DNA of 64,000 nucleotides, from positions 62,001 through 126,000 of the forward strand of contig NZ_QUNO01000017.1 in assembly GCF_003387475.1 (NCBI RefSeq), in the 5' to 3' direction. The notes under the pieces are model-generated. The model saw nothing but the letters and a program-made list of their open reading frames with translations, searched no databases and had not been told where the DNA came from. Numbering within the stretch: the first letter of the stretch is position 1; each line of letters opens with the position of its first letter. Of the stretch, positions 19,061 to 27,913 are shown one piece after another. The stretch is from Kutzneria buriramensis (lineage in GTDB: Bacteria > Actinomycetota > Actinomycetes > Mycobacteriales > Pseudonocardiaceae). The position numbers and the translations under genes are program-made.

Positions 19061-19187
19061 TTCGTCCGTCCATCCCGAATGCCATAGTCGGCGACGACGC
19101 ACCGACGGGCGCGGCGCCCGGCGCCGCCGCCACAACCGTCCACTCTGGACAATGCGGATTTCCGGCACTTTCGTTCCGAGGTTTGTT

Positions 19188-19874
19188 ATGGACCAGCTCA
19201 GAGAAGAAGACCGAACACGGGTCGTGGTCTGCGACACCCAGCCGGTGATGCGCGAGGGCCTGCTGGCCATCGTCGCCCGCGACCCCCACCTGACCGTCGT
19301 CGGCACGGCGGCCACCACGGCGGAGGCGATCGACGTGGCCCGGCGCACCGAGCCGGAGATCGTGGTGGTCACGCACGAGCCGCCCGACGTGAACGGCATC
19401 GTGGTCGGCCGTGCGCTCACCGGGAACGGCCCGCCACCCGGCGTCGTGCTGTTGCTCAACGACGGTCGGCAGGAGACGCTGCTGGAGGCGTTGCAGGCGG
19501 GCGTGCGCGGCCTGCTGGCGAAGCGGACCGCCTCGCACGAGCTGGCGCCGGCCATCCGGACGGTCGCGTCCGGCTCGACGGTCCTCGCGCTGCCCGACGC
19601 GATCGGGCTGCTCGGCCGGCTGGTGCACCGGTTCCCGGTCGCGTTCGTCGGGCGCTCCCGCGAGCTGAGCGAGTTGACGCGACGGGAGATCGAGGTGCTC
19701 CAGCTGATCGCCAAGGGCCAGTCCAACCACCGCATCGCCCGCGACCTGTCGCTCAGTGAAGCCACCGTGAAGTCGCACGTCTATCACATGTGTCGCAAGC
19801 TCAACATCCGCGACCGGACCCAGGCGGTCATCCTGGCCTACGAGAGCGGCCTGGTGAAGGCGTGGGGCGCCTGA
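19188..19874 (+). CDS. LuxR/NarL-family response regulator with an atypical receiver domain
   Basis: 228 residues. An N-terminal receiver-like domain (residues 10-130) precedes a C-terminal NarL HTH (ELTRREIEVLQLIAKGQSNH, then RIARDLSLSEATVKSHVYHM). In the receiver the phosphoacceptor Asp is Thr62 (PEIVVVTHEPPDVNG), so control by phosphorylation is unlikely; such regulators often respond to pathway products. No sensor kinase gene is adjacent. It precedes the methyltransferase at 20032, with the direct-repeat element at 19893-19912 between them. Likely a cluster-situated activator for system 2. Confidence 0.85.
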   Translation: MDQLREEDRTRVVVCDTQPVMREGLLAIVARDPHLTVVGTAATTAEAIDVARRTEPEIVVVTHEPPDVNGIVVGRALTGNGPPPGVVLLLNDGRQETLLEALQAGVRGLLAKRTASHELAPAIRTVASGSTVLALPDAIGLLGRLVHRFPVAFVGRSRELSELTRREIEVLQLIAKGQSNHRIARDLSLSEATVKSHVYHMCRKLNIRDRTQAVILAYESGLVKAWGA

Positions 19875-19892
19875 GGGCATCCGTCCCGGTGC

Positions 19893-19912
19893 TGAGTCCG
19901 AAGATCAGTCCG
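19893..19912 (+). promoter_or_regulatory. Direct-repeat regulatory element, copy 1
   Basis: TGAGTCCGAAGATCAGTCCG; the reverse complement reads CGGACT-N6-CGGACT-CA. It differs in two bases from copy 2 at 44975-44994 and resembles a relaxed version at 29097-29120. All three have the same orientation toward a downstream system-2 gene. Probably an activator site; here it lies 119 nt upstream of the methyltransferase. Confidence 0.5.
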
Positions 19913-19992
19913 CGGCCCGACGACGCGGGGCCGGCCGCCCTGCCATTCTTCGGCCTGTCCACGAAAAAACGCCAGATCCGGGGGAAACAGCC

Positions 19993-20025
19993 ATGCCCAC
20001 AACGGTTCCGACGACCGGGCACTGA
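19993..20025 (+). CDS. Ten-residue upstream reading frame before the methyltransferase
   Basis: ATG 19993 to TGA 20025 encodes MPTTVPTTGH. It has a better ribosome-binding site (GGGGGAAACAGCC) than the methyltransferase itself, which starts 6 nt after this stop. Translational coupling or a leader-peptide control is likely; a functional peptide is not implied. Confidence 0.4.
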   Translation: MPTTVPTTGH

Positions 20026-20031
20026 CATTCC

Positions 20032-21177
20032 ATGGACGACAACAAGGTTCTCCGGCTCATCCACGCCGCCGGGCTGCACGAGGCCGAACTGGTCGCGACC
20101 GTCGCCGAGCTCGGCCTGGCCGAGGTGGCCCGGATCCTGATCGACGAGGTGCTGTTCCGCGCGGCCGTCCCGCACAACCACTACCCCGTCGTGGTTCAGC
20201 TGACCATCGCCCACGAGGGCCGGCGCGTCGACAGCCAGCTGCGGGCCGTCGGCGGCAAGCCGTGGGAGCTGCTGCCGGTGGCGGCGGCGGACCAGCTCGT
20301 CGCGATGCGGATCGACTACGAGGCCCTCGACCTGATCCGCGCGGTGTTCGGCCCGGGCGAGGAGCGTTCCGTCGGCTATCGCACCACCTCCCTGCTGCCC
20401 TCGGGCTCCGCCGCCGCGCTGACCTCGGACGACCAGCGCATGAACTACCTCGGCGCGGCCACCCAGGCGGTCCAGTCGATCCTCGCGGCGTGCACCCGGG
20501 GCCGGCCGGACCTCGGCGAGCTGGCGACCCGGTACCACTCCGACAAGTACGGGCTGCTGCACTGGTTCACGCCGCACTACGAGCGCCATCTGGCCGGGCT
20601 GCGCGACGAGCCGGTGCGGGTGCTGGAGATCGGCATCGGCGGCTACAACTCGGCCTTCGGCGGCGGCTCCCTGAAGATGTGGAAGCACTACTTCCACCGC
20701 GGCCTGGTGTTCGGGATGGACATCTACGACAAGTCACACCTGGACGAGCAGCGCATCGTGACCATCCAGGGCGACCAGAGCGACCCGGACTCGCTGACCG
20801 AGATCGCCGAACGGCACGGGCCCTTCGACGTGATCATCGATGACGGCAGCCACATCAACGAGCACGTCCGCACCTCGTTCCGGGTGCTGCTGGCGCACCT
20901 GCGCCGAGGCGGCTTCTACGTCATCGAGGACCTCTGGACCTCGTACCAGCCGGGGTACGGCGGCGACCCGGACCCGCAGTCTGCCGCGGGCACCTCGCTC
21001 GCCCTGCTCAAGGACCTGATGGACAGCCTGCACTACGAGGAGCGGCCGCCCGGGCAGGAGCGCGAGCTGGTCTACTCCGACCTGCACGTCGGCGGTGTCC
21101 ACGTCTACCACAACATCGCGTTCATCGAGAAGAAGCTGAACGCGGAGGGCGGCATCCCGCCCTGGGTGCCGCGGTAG
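20032..21177 (+). CDS. MycE-like sugar O-methyltransferase
   Basis: 381 residues. An N-terminal domain of about 150 residues typical of macrolide-sugar methyltransferases precedes a SAM-dependent domain with VRVLEIGIGGYNSAFGGGSL, FGMDIYDKSHLD and FDVIIDDGSHINEH. MycE family members are metal-dependent and methylate a hydroxyl of a sugar already attached to an aglycone. The only genes around it that make a suitable acceptor are the deoxysugar/glycosyltransferase genes of system 2. The ribosome-binding site is poor and translation is probably coupled to the ten-residue frame just upstream. A hairpin follows the stop. Confidence 0.85.
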   Translation: MDDNKVLRLIHAAGLHEAELVATVAELGLAEVARILIDEVLFRAAVPHNHYPVVVQLTIAHEGRRVDSQLRAVGGKPWELLPVAAADQLVAMRIDYEALDLIRAVFGPGEERSVGYRTTSLLPSGSAAALTSDDQRMNYLGAATQAVQSILAACTRGRPDLGELATRYHSDKYGLLHWFTPHYERHLAGLRDEPVRVLEIGIGGYNSAFGGGSLKMWKHYFHRGLVFGMDIYDKSHLDEQRIVTIQGDQSDPDSLTEIAERHGPFDVIIDDGSHINEHVRTSFRVLLAHLRRGGFYVIEDLWTSYQPGYGGDPDPQSAAGTSLALLKDLMDSLHYEERPPGQERELVYSDLHVGGVHVYHNIAFIEKKLNAEGGIPPWVPR

Positions 21178-21189
21178 CGCCGACCCGGA

Positions 21190-21220
21190 GAAGCCCCTTG
21201 CCACCGTGGCAGGGGGCTTC
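21190..21220. terminator. Bidirectional terminator-like hairpin
   Basis: GAAGCCCCTTGCCA (21190-21203) and TGGCAGGGGGCTTC (21207-21220) form a 14-bp stem with one G-T pair and a 3-nt loop. It lies exactly between the converging methyltransferase (+) and P450 (-) stop codons. Confidence 0.7.
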
Positions 21221-21221
21221 C

Positions 21222-22388
21222 TCAGTTGAGCCGCGCCGGCAGCGTGATCAGGCCACGGGCCAGACCGGTCGGCAGCCACTGCGCGGCCCGGTCGTCGAGG
21301 GCCAGCCCGGGAAGGCGGCGCAGCAGCGTGCCGATCGCGACCGCGCCCTGCAGCCGGGCCAGCGGCGCCCCCAGGCAGAAGTGGATGCCGTGCCCGAAGG
21401 CCAGGTGCTTGCCGTCGGACCGGCCGATGTCGAGCCGGTCGGCGTCGGTGAATCGGTCGCCGTCCCGGTTGGCGGCCGCCAGACCGACGCTGACCACCGC
21501 GCCGGCCGGAACAAGCGTGCCCGCGATGGTGATGTCCTCGGTGGCGACGCGGAGCGTGGCCCGGCCGAGCGGACCGTCGTGGCGCAGCACCTCCTCCACC
21601 ACCGCCGGCAGCAGCCCCGGGTCGGCGCGGAGCGCGGCCAGCTGCTCCGGATGTCGCAGCAACGCGAGCATCGCGTTGCCGATGAGGTTGGTCGTCGTCT
21701 CGTGGCCGGCGATCAGCAGCAGCACGCACAGTTGGACCAGCTCGTCCTCGGACAGGCGATGCTCGCCGTCGCGGGCGCAGATCAACGCGCTGAGCAGGTC
21801 CGGCTGGGCGTGGGCGCTGCCGGACACCAACGGTCGCTTGGCGGCGACCAGCTTGGTGAAGTAGGCGGCCAGCCGCCGCGCCCGCGCCCGCGGACTGTCC
21901 CCGTCGCCGACCTGAAGCACCCGGGCGGCCCAGCCGCGCAGCGCGGCCCGGTGCGCCGGCGGCACCCCCAGCAGCTCGCAGATCACCAGCACCGGCAGGG
22001 GAAAGGCGAACGCGTCGATCAGGTCGACGGTGGCGCCGTGCTGGAACTCGTCGACCAGGCCGTCGGCGATCTGCTCGATCCGCGGCCGCAGCGACTCGAC
22101 CCGCCGGGCGCTGAAGGCCGTGGTCACCAGTCGGCGCAGCCGGGTGTGGTCCGGCGGATCGCTGTTGACCATCGGCAGGAAGACGCCCTCGGCAAGGCCG
22201 GACGCCGCCCGGCGGGGATCCTTGGACAGGCGGGGGTCGCTCAGCGCCGCCTTCGCCTCGGCGTACCGGGTGATCAGCCAGTACTCGACGCCGTTCGGAT
22301 CGCGCACCGGCACCACCGGCCCGGTTTCGCGCAGCCGGGCGTACGCGGCATGCGGGTCGGCGAGGAACTCACGGTCGTCGATCAGCAC
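21222..22388 (-). CDS. Cytochrome P450
   Basis: 388 residues from GTG 22388, overlapping the end of the upstream glycosyltransferase by 7 nt. Diagnostic motifs: I-helix LLIAGHETTTNL, K-helix VVEEVLRHDG with the ExxR set, and heme loop FGHGIHFCLGAPLARL with the Cys ligand. It is of the actinomycete CYP105/107-like size class, which hydroxylates antibiotics and needs external ferredoxin; no ferredoxin gene is in the window. It is similar in segments to the second P450 at 32826-34028 (MINSDPPDHTRLR versus MVNSDPPDHTRLR). Probably hydroxylates the azole peptide to create a glycosylation site. Confidence 0.95.
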   Translation of the reverse strand: MLIDDREFLADPHAAYARLRETGPVVPVRDPNGVEYWLITRYAEAKAALSDPRLSKDPRRAASGLAEGVFLPMVNSDPPDHTRLRRLVTTAFSARRVESLRPRIEQIADGLVDEFQHGATVDLIDAFAFPLPVLVICELLGVPPAHRAALRGWAARVLQVGDGDSPRARARRLAAYFTKLVAAKRPLVSGSAHAQPDLLSALICARDGEHRLSEDELVQLCVLLLIAGHETTTNLIGNAMLALLRHPEQLAALRADPGLLPAVVEEVLRHDGPLGRATLRVATEDITIAGTLVPAGAVVSVGLAAANRDGDRFTDADRLDIGRSDGKHLAFGHGIHFCLGAPLARLQGAVAIGTLLRRLPGLALDDRAAQWLPTGLARGLITLPARLN

Positions 22389-23572
22389 TGCGCCAACACC
22401 TTCTCGATGACGTCGGCGGCGGCCGGCGCGCCGCCGGCGCGGCGGATCTCGTCCCGCATGGCCGACGTGGACGTGTGCGCGGCCACGAACTCGACCGCCT
22501 GGCGGACCGTCTCGGCGCGCACCCGCTCCCGGTCCAGCCGCGCGCCGAGACCGAGCTGGACGATCCGGTCGGCGGTCGCCCGATGCTCGGCGATCTGCGG
22601 CACGACCACCATCGGCACCCCGGCATGCAGGCTCTCCATCACCGTGCCCATGCCGCCGTGGTTGACGAAAACCGTGGTGTGGGCGAGGACATCGGCCTGT
22701 GGCACGAACGCGTGCGCCTCGACGGCCGCCGGCAGCGGGCCGAGTTCGGCGGCCGTGACGCCGCCGCCGTGGGCGATCACGACGCGCCACGGCAGGTCAG
22801 CCATCGCGTCGATGCAGCTGCGGAAGAACCGCGGCTGCCGGTTGTGGAAGGTGCCCAGCGACACCAGCACGAGCGGCTCGGCCGGGTGCCGCGGCATCCA
22901 CCTGCCGTGGAACGACCGCTCGCCGAGGCACGGACCGACGAAGTGCACCGAGTCGCCGAAGGTCTCCCCCGCGTACTGGAACGCCCGCGGCAGGTAGACC
23001 AACGCCGGCTCGGCCGGGTCTCCGGCGAGGAACTCCTCGACCGTCAGCGGCAGTCCCAGCCGCTCGATCAGCCCGCCTAGTCCCCGCAACACGGCCGCCG
23101 GATCGGCGACGCCGGCGGCGGTGTAGCCCGCCGCGAGCGACCAGTGCTCATTGGCGGCGAACGTGGGCATGCTCTGCACGGTGGGCACGCGCCAGCGCTC
23201 CGCGAGCAGCTTTCCCGTCCACCCGGACGGATCGTGCACGATCAGGTCCGGTTCGTCGCCGGCGAAGGCTCGCGCGGTCGGCGGCAACACCGCCACCGTC
23301 TCCCGCAGCGTGTTGCGCAGCACCCGGACGAAGTCGTCGGCCGTGAACGCCTCGCGGCGGGCGTAGCCGCGCATGTCGGCCGTGAAGGCCGCGGAACGGG
23401 TCGTGGTCTCGTACGGGATCGGCAGCGCGCCGGTGGCCGCGACCCGGTCGGCGAGTTCGGCGGTGATCGGGTAGCTGACCCGGTGGCCGCGCCGGACCAG
23501 CTCCGCGGCCACCGCGAGCGAAGGGTTGACGTGTCCGGCGAAGGGAATCACGAAGAACGCGATGTGCGCCAT
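22382..23572 (-). CDS. MGT-type glycosyltransferase 1 of the tandem array
   Basis: 396 residues of the macrolide-glycosyltransferase subgroup of GT1. The N-terminal domain starts MAHIAFFVIPFAGHVNPSLA (catalytic-type His in GHVNP), and the C-terminal signature FVNHGGMGTVMESLHAGVP keeps the diphosphate-binding His, followed by QIAEHRATADRI. Most similar in the window to the next gene upstream (23575-24750), with which it shares FAANEHWSLAAG and PRAFQYAG, so they are recent duplicates. It uses an NDP-sugar and acts in the cytoplasm before export. Two bases separate it from the preceding gene. Confidence 0.93.
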   Translation of the reverse strand: MAHIAFFVIPFAGHVNPSLAVAAELVRRGHRVSYPITAELADRVAATGALPIPYETTTRSAAFTADMRGYARREAFTADDFVRVLRNTLRETVAVLPPTARAFAGDEPDLIVHDPSGWTGKLLAERWRVPTVQSMPTFAANEHWSLAAGYTAAGVADPAAVLRGLGGLIERLGLPLTVEEFLAGDPAEPALVYLPRAFQYAGETFGDSVHFVGPCLGERSFHGRWMPRHPAEPLVLVSLGTFHNRQPRFFRSCIDAMADLPWRVVIAHGGGVTAAELGPLPAAVEAHAFVPQADVLAHTTVFVNHGGMGTVMESLHAGVPMVVVPQIAEHRATADRIVQLGLGARLDRERVRAETVRQAVEFVAAHTSTSAMRDEIRRAGGAPAAADVIEKVLAQC

Positions 23573-23574
23573 GG

Positions 23575-24750
23575 TCACGCCGCCTGTTCGACGAAGTCGG
23601 CGGCGGCGCGGGCGCCTCCGGCCGCGTGGATCTCCTGCCGCATCCACCGCAATCCGGCGTGCACGGCCTCGTCGGCCACGACCGCGTCGACGGCCCGTCG
23701 CAGCAGGCGCGGCGTCAGCTCGTCCGGCGCGATCAGCCGGCCCAGGCCGAGCGCCACCACCCGGTCCGCGGTGGCTCGGTGCTCGGCCATCTGCGGCACG
23801 ACCACCGTCGGCACGCCGGCGGCCAGCCCCTCCATCACCGTTCCGGTGCCGCCGTGGTTGACGAACACGTCGGCATGGCGCAGCACATCCCGTTGCGGCA
23901 CATAGGAGTGCAGCTCGGCGTGCGGCGCGATGCCGGCGAGCTCATCCGGCACCGGCCCGCCGAACGCCACCACGAGCCGCCACTGGCCGTCGGCGAACGC
24001 CTCCAGGCAACGGCGGAACGTCGCCAACTGTCGGTTGTGGACGGTTCCGAGCGAGACCAGCGCCACCGGACGGCGGTCGCCGGGCGGCCGCCAGGTCCCG
24101 TCCCTGCTTCCGACGCACGGGCCGACGAACCGGAATCGGTCGTCGAAGGTGTCACCGGCGTACTGAAACGCCCTCGGCACGTAGACCAGCGTCAGATCGC
24201 CTTCGCCGCCGAGGAACTCGTCGACACCGATGCCCGCGCCGCACCAGTCGAGCAACCGCGCGATGCCCCGGGTCAACGCGGCCAGCCCGGCATGCGGGCC
24301 GGCGGGGGTGGCGTGGCCGGCCGCGAGCGACCAGTGCTCGTTGGCGGCGAACACCGGCTGGCTGCGCAGCAACGGCACCCGGAGGCGTCGGGCCAGCAGC
24401 ACGCCCGCCCAGCACGCGGGATCGGCCACCACCACGTCCGGCCGGTCCCGGTCGAACGCCGCGGCGAACGCCGGCAGCGTGGCCACCGCGTCGGCCAGCT
24501 GCCAGCGCAGGTGCCGGGCCAGATCGTCGGCGGTGAACGAGGTACGGTCGGCGAAGGCGGTCGCCGGCTCGCTGCCCAGCACCGTCCGGTACGGCACGGC
24601 GACCGCGCCGGCGCGGCGGACCCGGTCGGCGAACTCCTCGCTCGTGGTGTAGCTGACCCGATGGCCGCGGGCCACCAGCTCGGCGGCCACCGCGAGCGTC
24701 GGGTTGACGTGCCCGGTGAACGGGATGACGAAAAAGGCGATGTGCGCCAT
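23575..24750 (-). CDS. MGT-type glycosyltransferase 2 of the tandem array
   Basis: 391 residues. N-terminus MAHIAFFVIPFTGHVNPTLA, middle FAANEHWSLAAG and PRAFQYAGDTF, C-terminal FVNHGGTGTVMEGLAAGVP with the conserved His and QMAEHRATADRV. All catalytic landmarks are intact. It is separated from its neighbour at 24758 by 7 nt and is part of the minus-strand run that starts with the WecE-like aminotransferase. Probably adds one of several 2,6-dideoxy or amino sugars; specificity cannot be read from sequence. Confidence 0.93.
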   Translation of the reverse strand: MAHIAFFVIPFTGHVNPTLAVAAELVARGHRVSYTTSEEFADRVRRAGAVAVPYRTVLGSEPATAFADRTSFTADDLARHLRWQLADAVATLPAFAAAFDRDRPDVVVADPACWAGVLLARRLRVPLLRSQPVFAANEHWSLAAGHATPAGPHAGLAALTRGIARLLDWCGAGIGVDEFLGGEGDLTLVYVPRAFQYAGDTFDDRFRFVGPCVGSRDGTWRPPGDRRPVALVSLGTVHNRQLATFRRCLEAFADGQWRLVVAFGGPVPDELAGIAPHAELHSYVPQRDVLRHADVFVNHGGTGTVMEGLAAGVPTVVVPQMAEHRATADRVVALGLGRLIAPDELTPRLLRRAVDAVVADEAVHAGLRWMRQEIHAAGGARAAADFVEQAA

Positions 24751-24757
24751 GGGTCTT

Positions 24758-25942
24758 TCAGCCTCCGCCCGCGCCGGTCACCACGTCCGCGGCGGCGGCG
24801 GCCCCGCCGGCGCGCCGGATCGCCGCTCGCATACTGTCGACTCGCATCCGAATGTCCTTGTCCTGCGCCACCGAGTACACGGCCGCTCGCAGCGTGTCCG
24901 CGGTCAGCCCGCGGCCGAGCTGTCGTCCCAGCCCCAGCTCGTCGATGCGGTCGGCGTTGGCCCGCTGCTCGGACATCTGCGGCACGGCCACGATCGGCAC
25001 CCCGAAGTGCAGGCTCTCCATGCTGCTGCGCATGCCGGCCTGGCTGACGAACGCCGTGGCGTGCCCCAGCACGTCGAGCTGGGGCACGGACCGGCGCAGT
25101 TCGACGTGGGCCGGCGCCGGTCCCAGGTCGGCCGGATCCGTGCCCGCGCCGACGGAGATGACCGCGCGCCAGTCCGATTCGGCGAACGCCTCGACGCACG
25201 TGCGATAGAAGTCCGGACGTCTGTTGTGGACGGTTCCCAGCGACACCAGCACCGTCGGGCGTCCGTCGTCCGGCGGCGACCACGCTCCGGCGCCGGGCGG
25301 CACGCACGGGCCGACGAAGTGGAACCGGCAGCCGAAGGTGTCGCCGGCGTACTGGAACTCCCTGGGCAGGAAGACCAGCGTCGGCTCGGCCCCGCTGCCC
25401 AGCAGGACATCCTCCACCGAGAGGTCCGACCGCAGCCGCGCCAGCAGTGCCGCGACGCCGCCGATCACCCTGCCCAGCGCCGGGTTTCCCGGTCGCACGT
25501 CGGTGTGGGCGTCGGCGAGCGACCACTGGTCGCCCATGGCGAACGTGGAACGGCTGGCCACGGCGGGAATCCCCAGCCGGTGGGCCGCCAGCCGCCCGGC
25601 CCACCCGGTCGGATCGTCGTACACGACCACGTCCGGCGGGTCGTCGGCGAAGGCCCGGGTCAGTTGAGGCAGCACCGTGACGGCCTCGGTGAGCAGTCCC
25701 GCGACGAGGTCGGCCAGGTCGTCGTCGGTGAAGGCCGGCCGCGCCGGGCGGGCCGCCTGCTCGGCCAACGCCATCGTGGTGCGGTAACGCACCGCTCGCG
25801 CGCCGACACGGGCCACCGCCCCGGCAAACTCGTCGGTGACGGCGAAACTGACCCGGTGGCCGCGATCGACCAACTCGGCCACCATGCCCAGCGGCGCGTG
25901 CACGTGGCCGGCGTCCGGGATCGCGTAGCAGGCTACGTGCAC
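24758..25942 (-). CDS. MGT-type glycosyltransferase 3, missing the diphosphate-binding His
   Basis: 394 residues from GTG 25942, overlapping the previous gene by 10 nt. The fold is the same as its neighbours (CYAIPDAGHVHAPLG at the N-terminus, LPREFQYAGDTF in the middle), but the signature reads FVSQAGMRSSMESLHFGVP: the usual His is Gln and the Gly pair is disturbed. QMSEQRANADRI follows. It may be weakened, have altered donor binding, or act as an auxiliary partner of an intact paralogue. The full-length frame shows no other damage, so selection seems to maintain it. Confidence 0.9.
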   Translation of the reverse strand: MHVACYAIPDAGHVHAPLGMVAELVDRGHRVSFAVTDEFAGAVARVGARAVRYRTTMALAEQAARPARPAFTDDDLADLVAGLLTEAVTVLPQLTRAFADDPPDVVVYDDPTGWAGRLAAHRLGIPAVASRSTFAMGDQWSLADAHTDVRPGNPALGRVIGGVAALLARLRSDLSVEDVLLGSGAEPTLVFLPREFQYAGDTFGCRFHFVGPCVPPGAGAWSPPDDGRPTVLVSLGTVHNRRPDFYRTCVEAFAESDWRAVISVGAGTDPADLGPAPAHVELRRSVPQLDVLGHATAFVSQAGMRSSMESLHFGVPIVAVPQMSEQRANADRIDELGLGRQLGRGLTADTLRAAVYSVAQDKDIRMRVDSMRAAIRRAGGAAAAADVVTGAGGG

Positions 25943-27138
25943 GGCTGACGGGCCTCCTCCAGGGCGAGCTCGACGACGTCGGCAGCGGCCGACGCGCCAC
26001 CGGCGGCGTCGATCTGACGCCGCATGTCGGCGACGCGGGCGCGGACGCCGGCGTCGGACGTCACCGCGTCGACCGTGCGCGCCAGGGCATCCACATCGTC
26101 CAGCCGGGCGCCCAGCCCCAGCTCGACGATCCGGTCGGCATTGGCCCGCTGCTCCGGCATCTGCGGCGCCGCCACCACCGGCACGCCGGCGTGCAGGCTC
26201 TCCATCACGCTGCCCATGCCCGCGCTGCTGACGAACACGTCGGCGCGCTTGAGCACGTCCAGCTGCGGCACGAACGGGTGCGCCTGGACGTTGCCCGGCA
26301 GCGGGCCGAGCGCGGCGGGATCCAGCCCGCCGCCGAGCGCGATGACGGCGTGCCAGTCGGTGTCGGCGAAGGAGTCCACGCAGCGTCGGAAGAACTCCGG
26401 CCGGTTGTTGTACGCGGTGCCCAGCGACACCAGCGCGAGCCGGCTGCCGGCCGGCGGCGGCTGCCAGCGTCCGTGGCGGCCACGGGGCCCGAGACAGGGC
26501 CCGACGAAGTGGGTCCGCGGGTCGAACGTGTCGCCGGCGGGCTGGAAAGCCCGCGGCAGATAGACCAGGGTCGCCCGGCCGCCCCGCTCGGTGAAGAACT
26601 CGTCGGCGCCCAGGTCCACGCCGAGCCGTTCGATCAGCCGGCCCAGCCCGGCGTGCACCGCCGCGAGCCCGGCGGACGAGCCGTCGCCGCCGTAGTTCCG
26701 GCCGAGCGACCAGTGCTCGTTGCCGGCGAAGGTGGGCACGCTGCGCACGGTCGGGACGGCCCAGCGGGCCGCCAGCAGCCGGGCGGCCCAGCACGGCGAG
26801 CTGTGCACGACCAGGTCGGGCCGGTCGCGGTCGAACTCGGCGGCCAGTGTGGGCAGGTTGGCCACCGCCTCGGCCAGCCGGCCGTGCTGGATGCGGGCCA
26901 GGTCCGTGCCGGCGAATCGGTCCCGGTCGGCGAAGGACGCCTTGTCCCGGCCGAAGAAGGACTTCATGGTGGCGGTGTAGCCGACCCGCCGCGCGCCGGC
27001 CAGCGCCACCCGGTCGGCGAACTCGTCGGCGGCCGCGTAGCTGACCCGGTGACCGCGGCGCACCAGCTCCTCGACCACGGCCAGGGTCGGGTGGACGTGG
27101 CCGGCGTCGGCGATGGCGAAGAAGGCCACATGGGCCAT
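25933..27138 (-). CDS. MGT-type glycosyltransferase 4, missing the diphosphate-binding His
   Basis: 401 residues from ATG 27138, with AGGGATC upstream. N-terminus MAHVAFFAIADAGHVHPTLA, middle FAGNEHWSLGRNYGG and LPRAFQPAGDTFD. The C-terminal signature is FVSSAGMGSVMESLHAGVP, so the His of the family is Ser here. Like the gene after it, it keeps an intact frame and the other binding segments (QMPEQRANADRI). The two His-less paralogues are adjacent and share the EQRANADRI variant, so they form one subfamily within the array. Confidence 0.9.
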   Translation of the reverse strand: MAHVAFFAIADAGHVHPTLAVVEELVRRGHRVSYAAADEFADRVALAGARRVGYTATMKSFFGRDKASFADRDRFAGTDLARIQHGRLAEAVANLPTLAAEFDRDRPDLVVHSSPCWAARLLAARWAVPTVRSVPTFAGNEHWSLGRNYGGDGSSAGLAAVHAGLGRLIERLGVDLGADEFFTERGGRATLVYLPRAFQPAGDTFDPRTHFVGPCLGPRGRHGRWQPPPAGSRLALVSLGTAYNNRPEFFRRCVDSFADTDWHAVIALGGGLDPAALGPLPGNVQAHPFVPQLDVLKRADVFVSSAGMGSVMESLHAGVPVVAAPQMPEQRANADRIVELGLGARLDDVDALARTVDAVTSDAGVRARVADMRRQIDAAGGASAAADVVELALEEARQPCT

Positions 27139-27151
27139 GGAGATCCCTGCC

Positions 27152-27913
27152 TCACAGTAGTTCCGACCGCACCAGGTGCACGGTCGCGAGCGGGTGCGCC
27201 GGCTCGAAGCCGTACCGGGCCCAGGCCCGCTGGCCGGCGATGTTGTGCCCCTGGGTGGGGCTGACCAGGAAGTCCGCGCCCAGCTCCGACGCGCGGTCCT
27301 CGACCGCCGCGATGAGCCGCGGGTACACCGCGCGGCCGCGGGCGGCCGGCGCCACCGCGGCCAGCAGCAGTTCGACCCGGTCGTCGTCCCGCTCCCAGGT
27401 GATCGCACCCAGTGGCCCGCGTCCGTCGTGCACGGCGATGGCGTGCCCGGACTTCGCGCTGCGGCACGCCCAGTCCGGATAGGCCACCGCGGACAGCGCG
27501 GGGTCGAACAGCGGGTTGGCCGCGTAGTGGTTGGCGTAGCCGGCGAAGCCGGTGGCCATCAGGTCCGCCACCATGTCCGGGTCCGGCTCCGCGACCACCG
27601 CGATCTCTTCCGACGGTGCGGGCCGCCGGCCGCCACCGACCCGGAGCCGCCAGTACGTCAGCGTGTCCGCGAAGATGGCGGCCCTCCCCGGCACGGCCCG
27701 CAGGCCCGCGAACCACGTCACGTTGCCGGCGGGATACCGCAGCACTACCACGTCCGCCGTGCTGTCCCGGGCCACCGCGAGGACCTCCTCCAGGCCGGCC
27801 GTCGAGGTCGCGGACACCGTGACGCGCGTGACGCCCACCCCGAACCGTTCGCCGTCCAGCGGCGAGTCCCGGACCGTGAGCCCCGGCGTCAGCACGGATT
27901 CCCGCCAGCTCAT
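27152..27913 (-). CDS. GNAT-family N-acyltransferase, WecD-like
   Basis: 253 residues. The GNAT acetyl-CoA-binding region is VELLLAAVAPAARGRAVYPR and the C-terminal half continues TQGHNIAGQRAWARYGFEPA, typical of WecD/FdtC-type sugar amine acetyltransferases. The N-terminal 100 residues form a second, weaker domain, as in WecD. Its ATG overlaps the stop of the WecE-like aminotransferase (ATGA), the same pairing used to make TDP-4-acetamido-4,6-dideoxygalactose. Inferred reaction: acylation of the 4-amino group of a TDP-4-amino-4,6-dideoxyhexose before or after transfer. Confidence 0.8.
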   Translation of the reverse strand: MSWRESVLTPGLTVRDSPLDGERFGVGVTRVTVSATSTAGLEEVLAVARDSTADVVVLRYPAGNVTWFAGLRAVPGRAAIFADTLTYWRLRVGGGRRPAPSEEIAVVAEPDPDMVADLMATGFAGYANHYAANPLFDPALSAVAYPDWACRSAKSGHAIAVHDGRGPLGAITWERDDDRVELLLAAVAPAARGRAVYPRLIAAVEDRASELGADFLVSPTQGHNIAGQRAWARYGFEPAHPLATVHLVRSELL

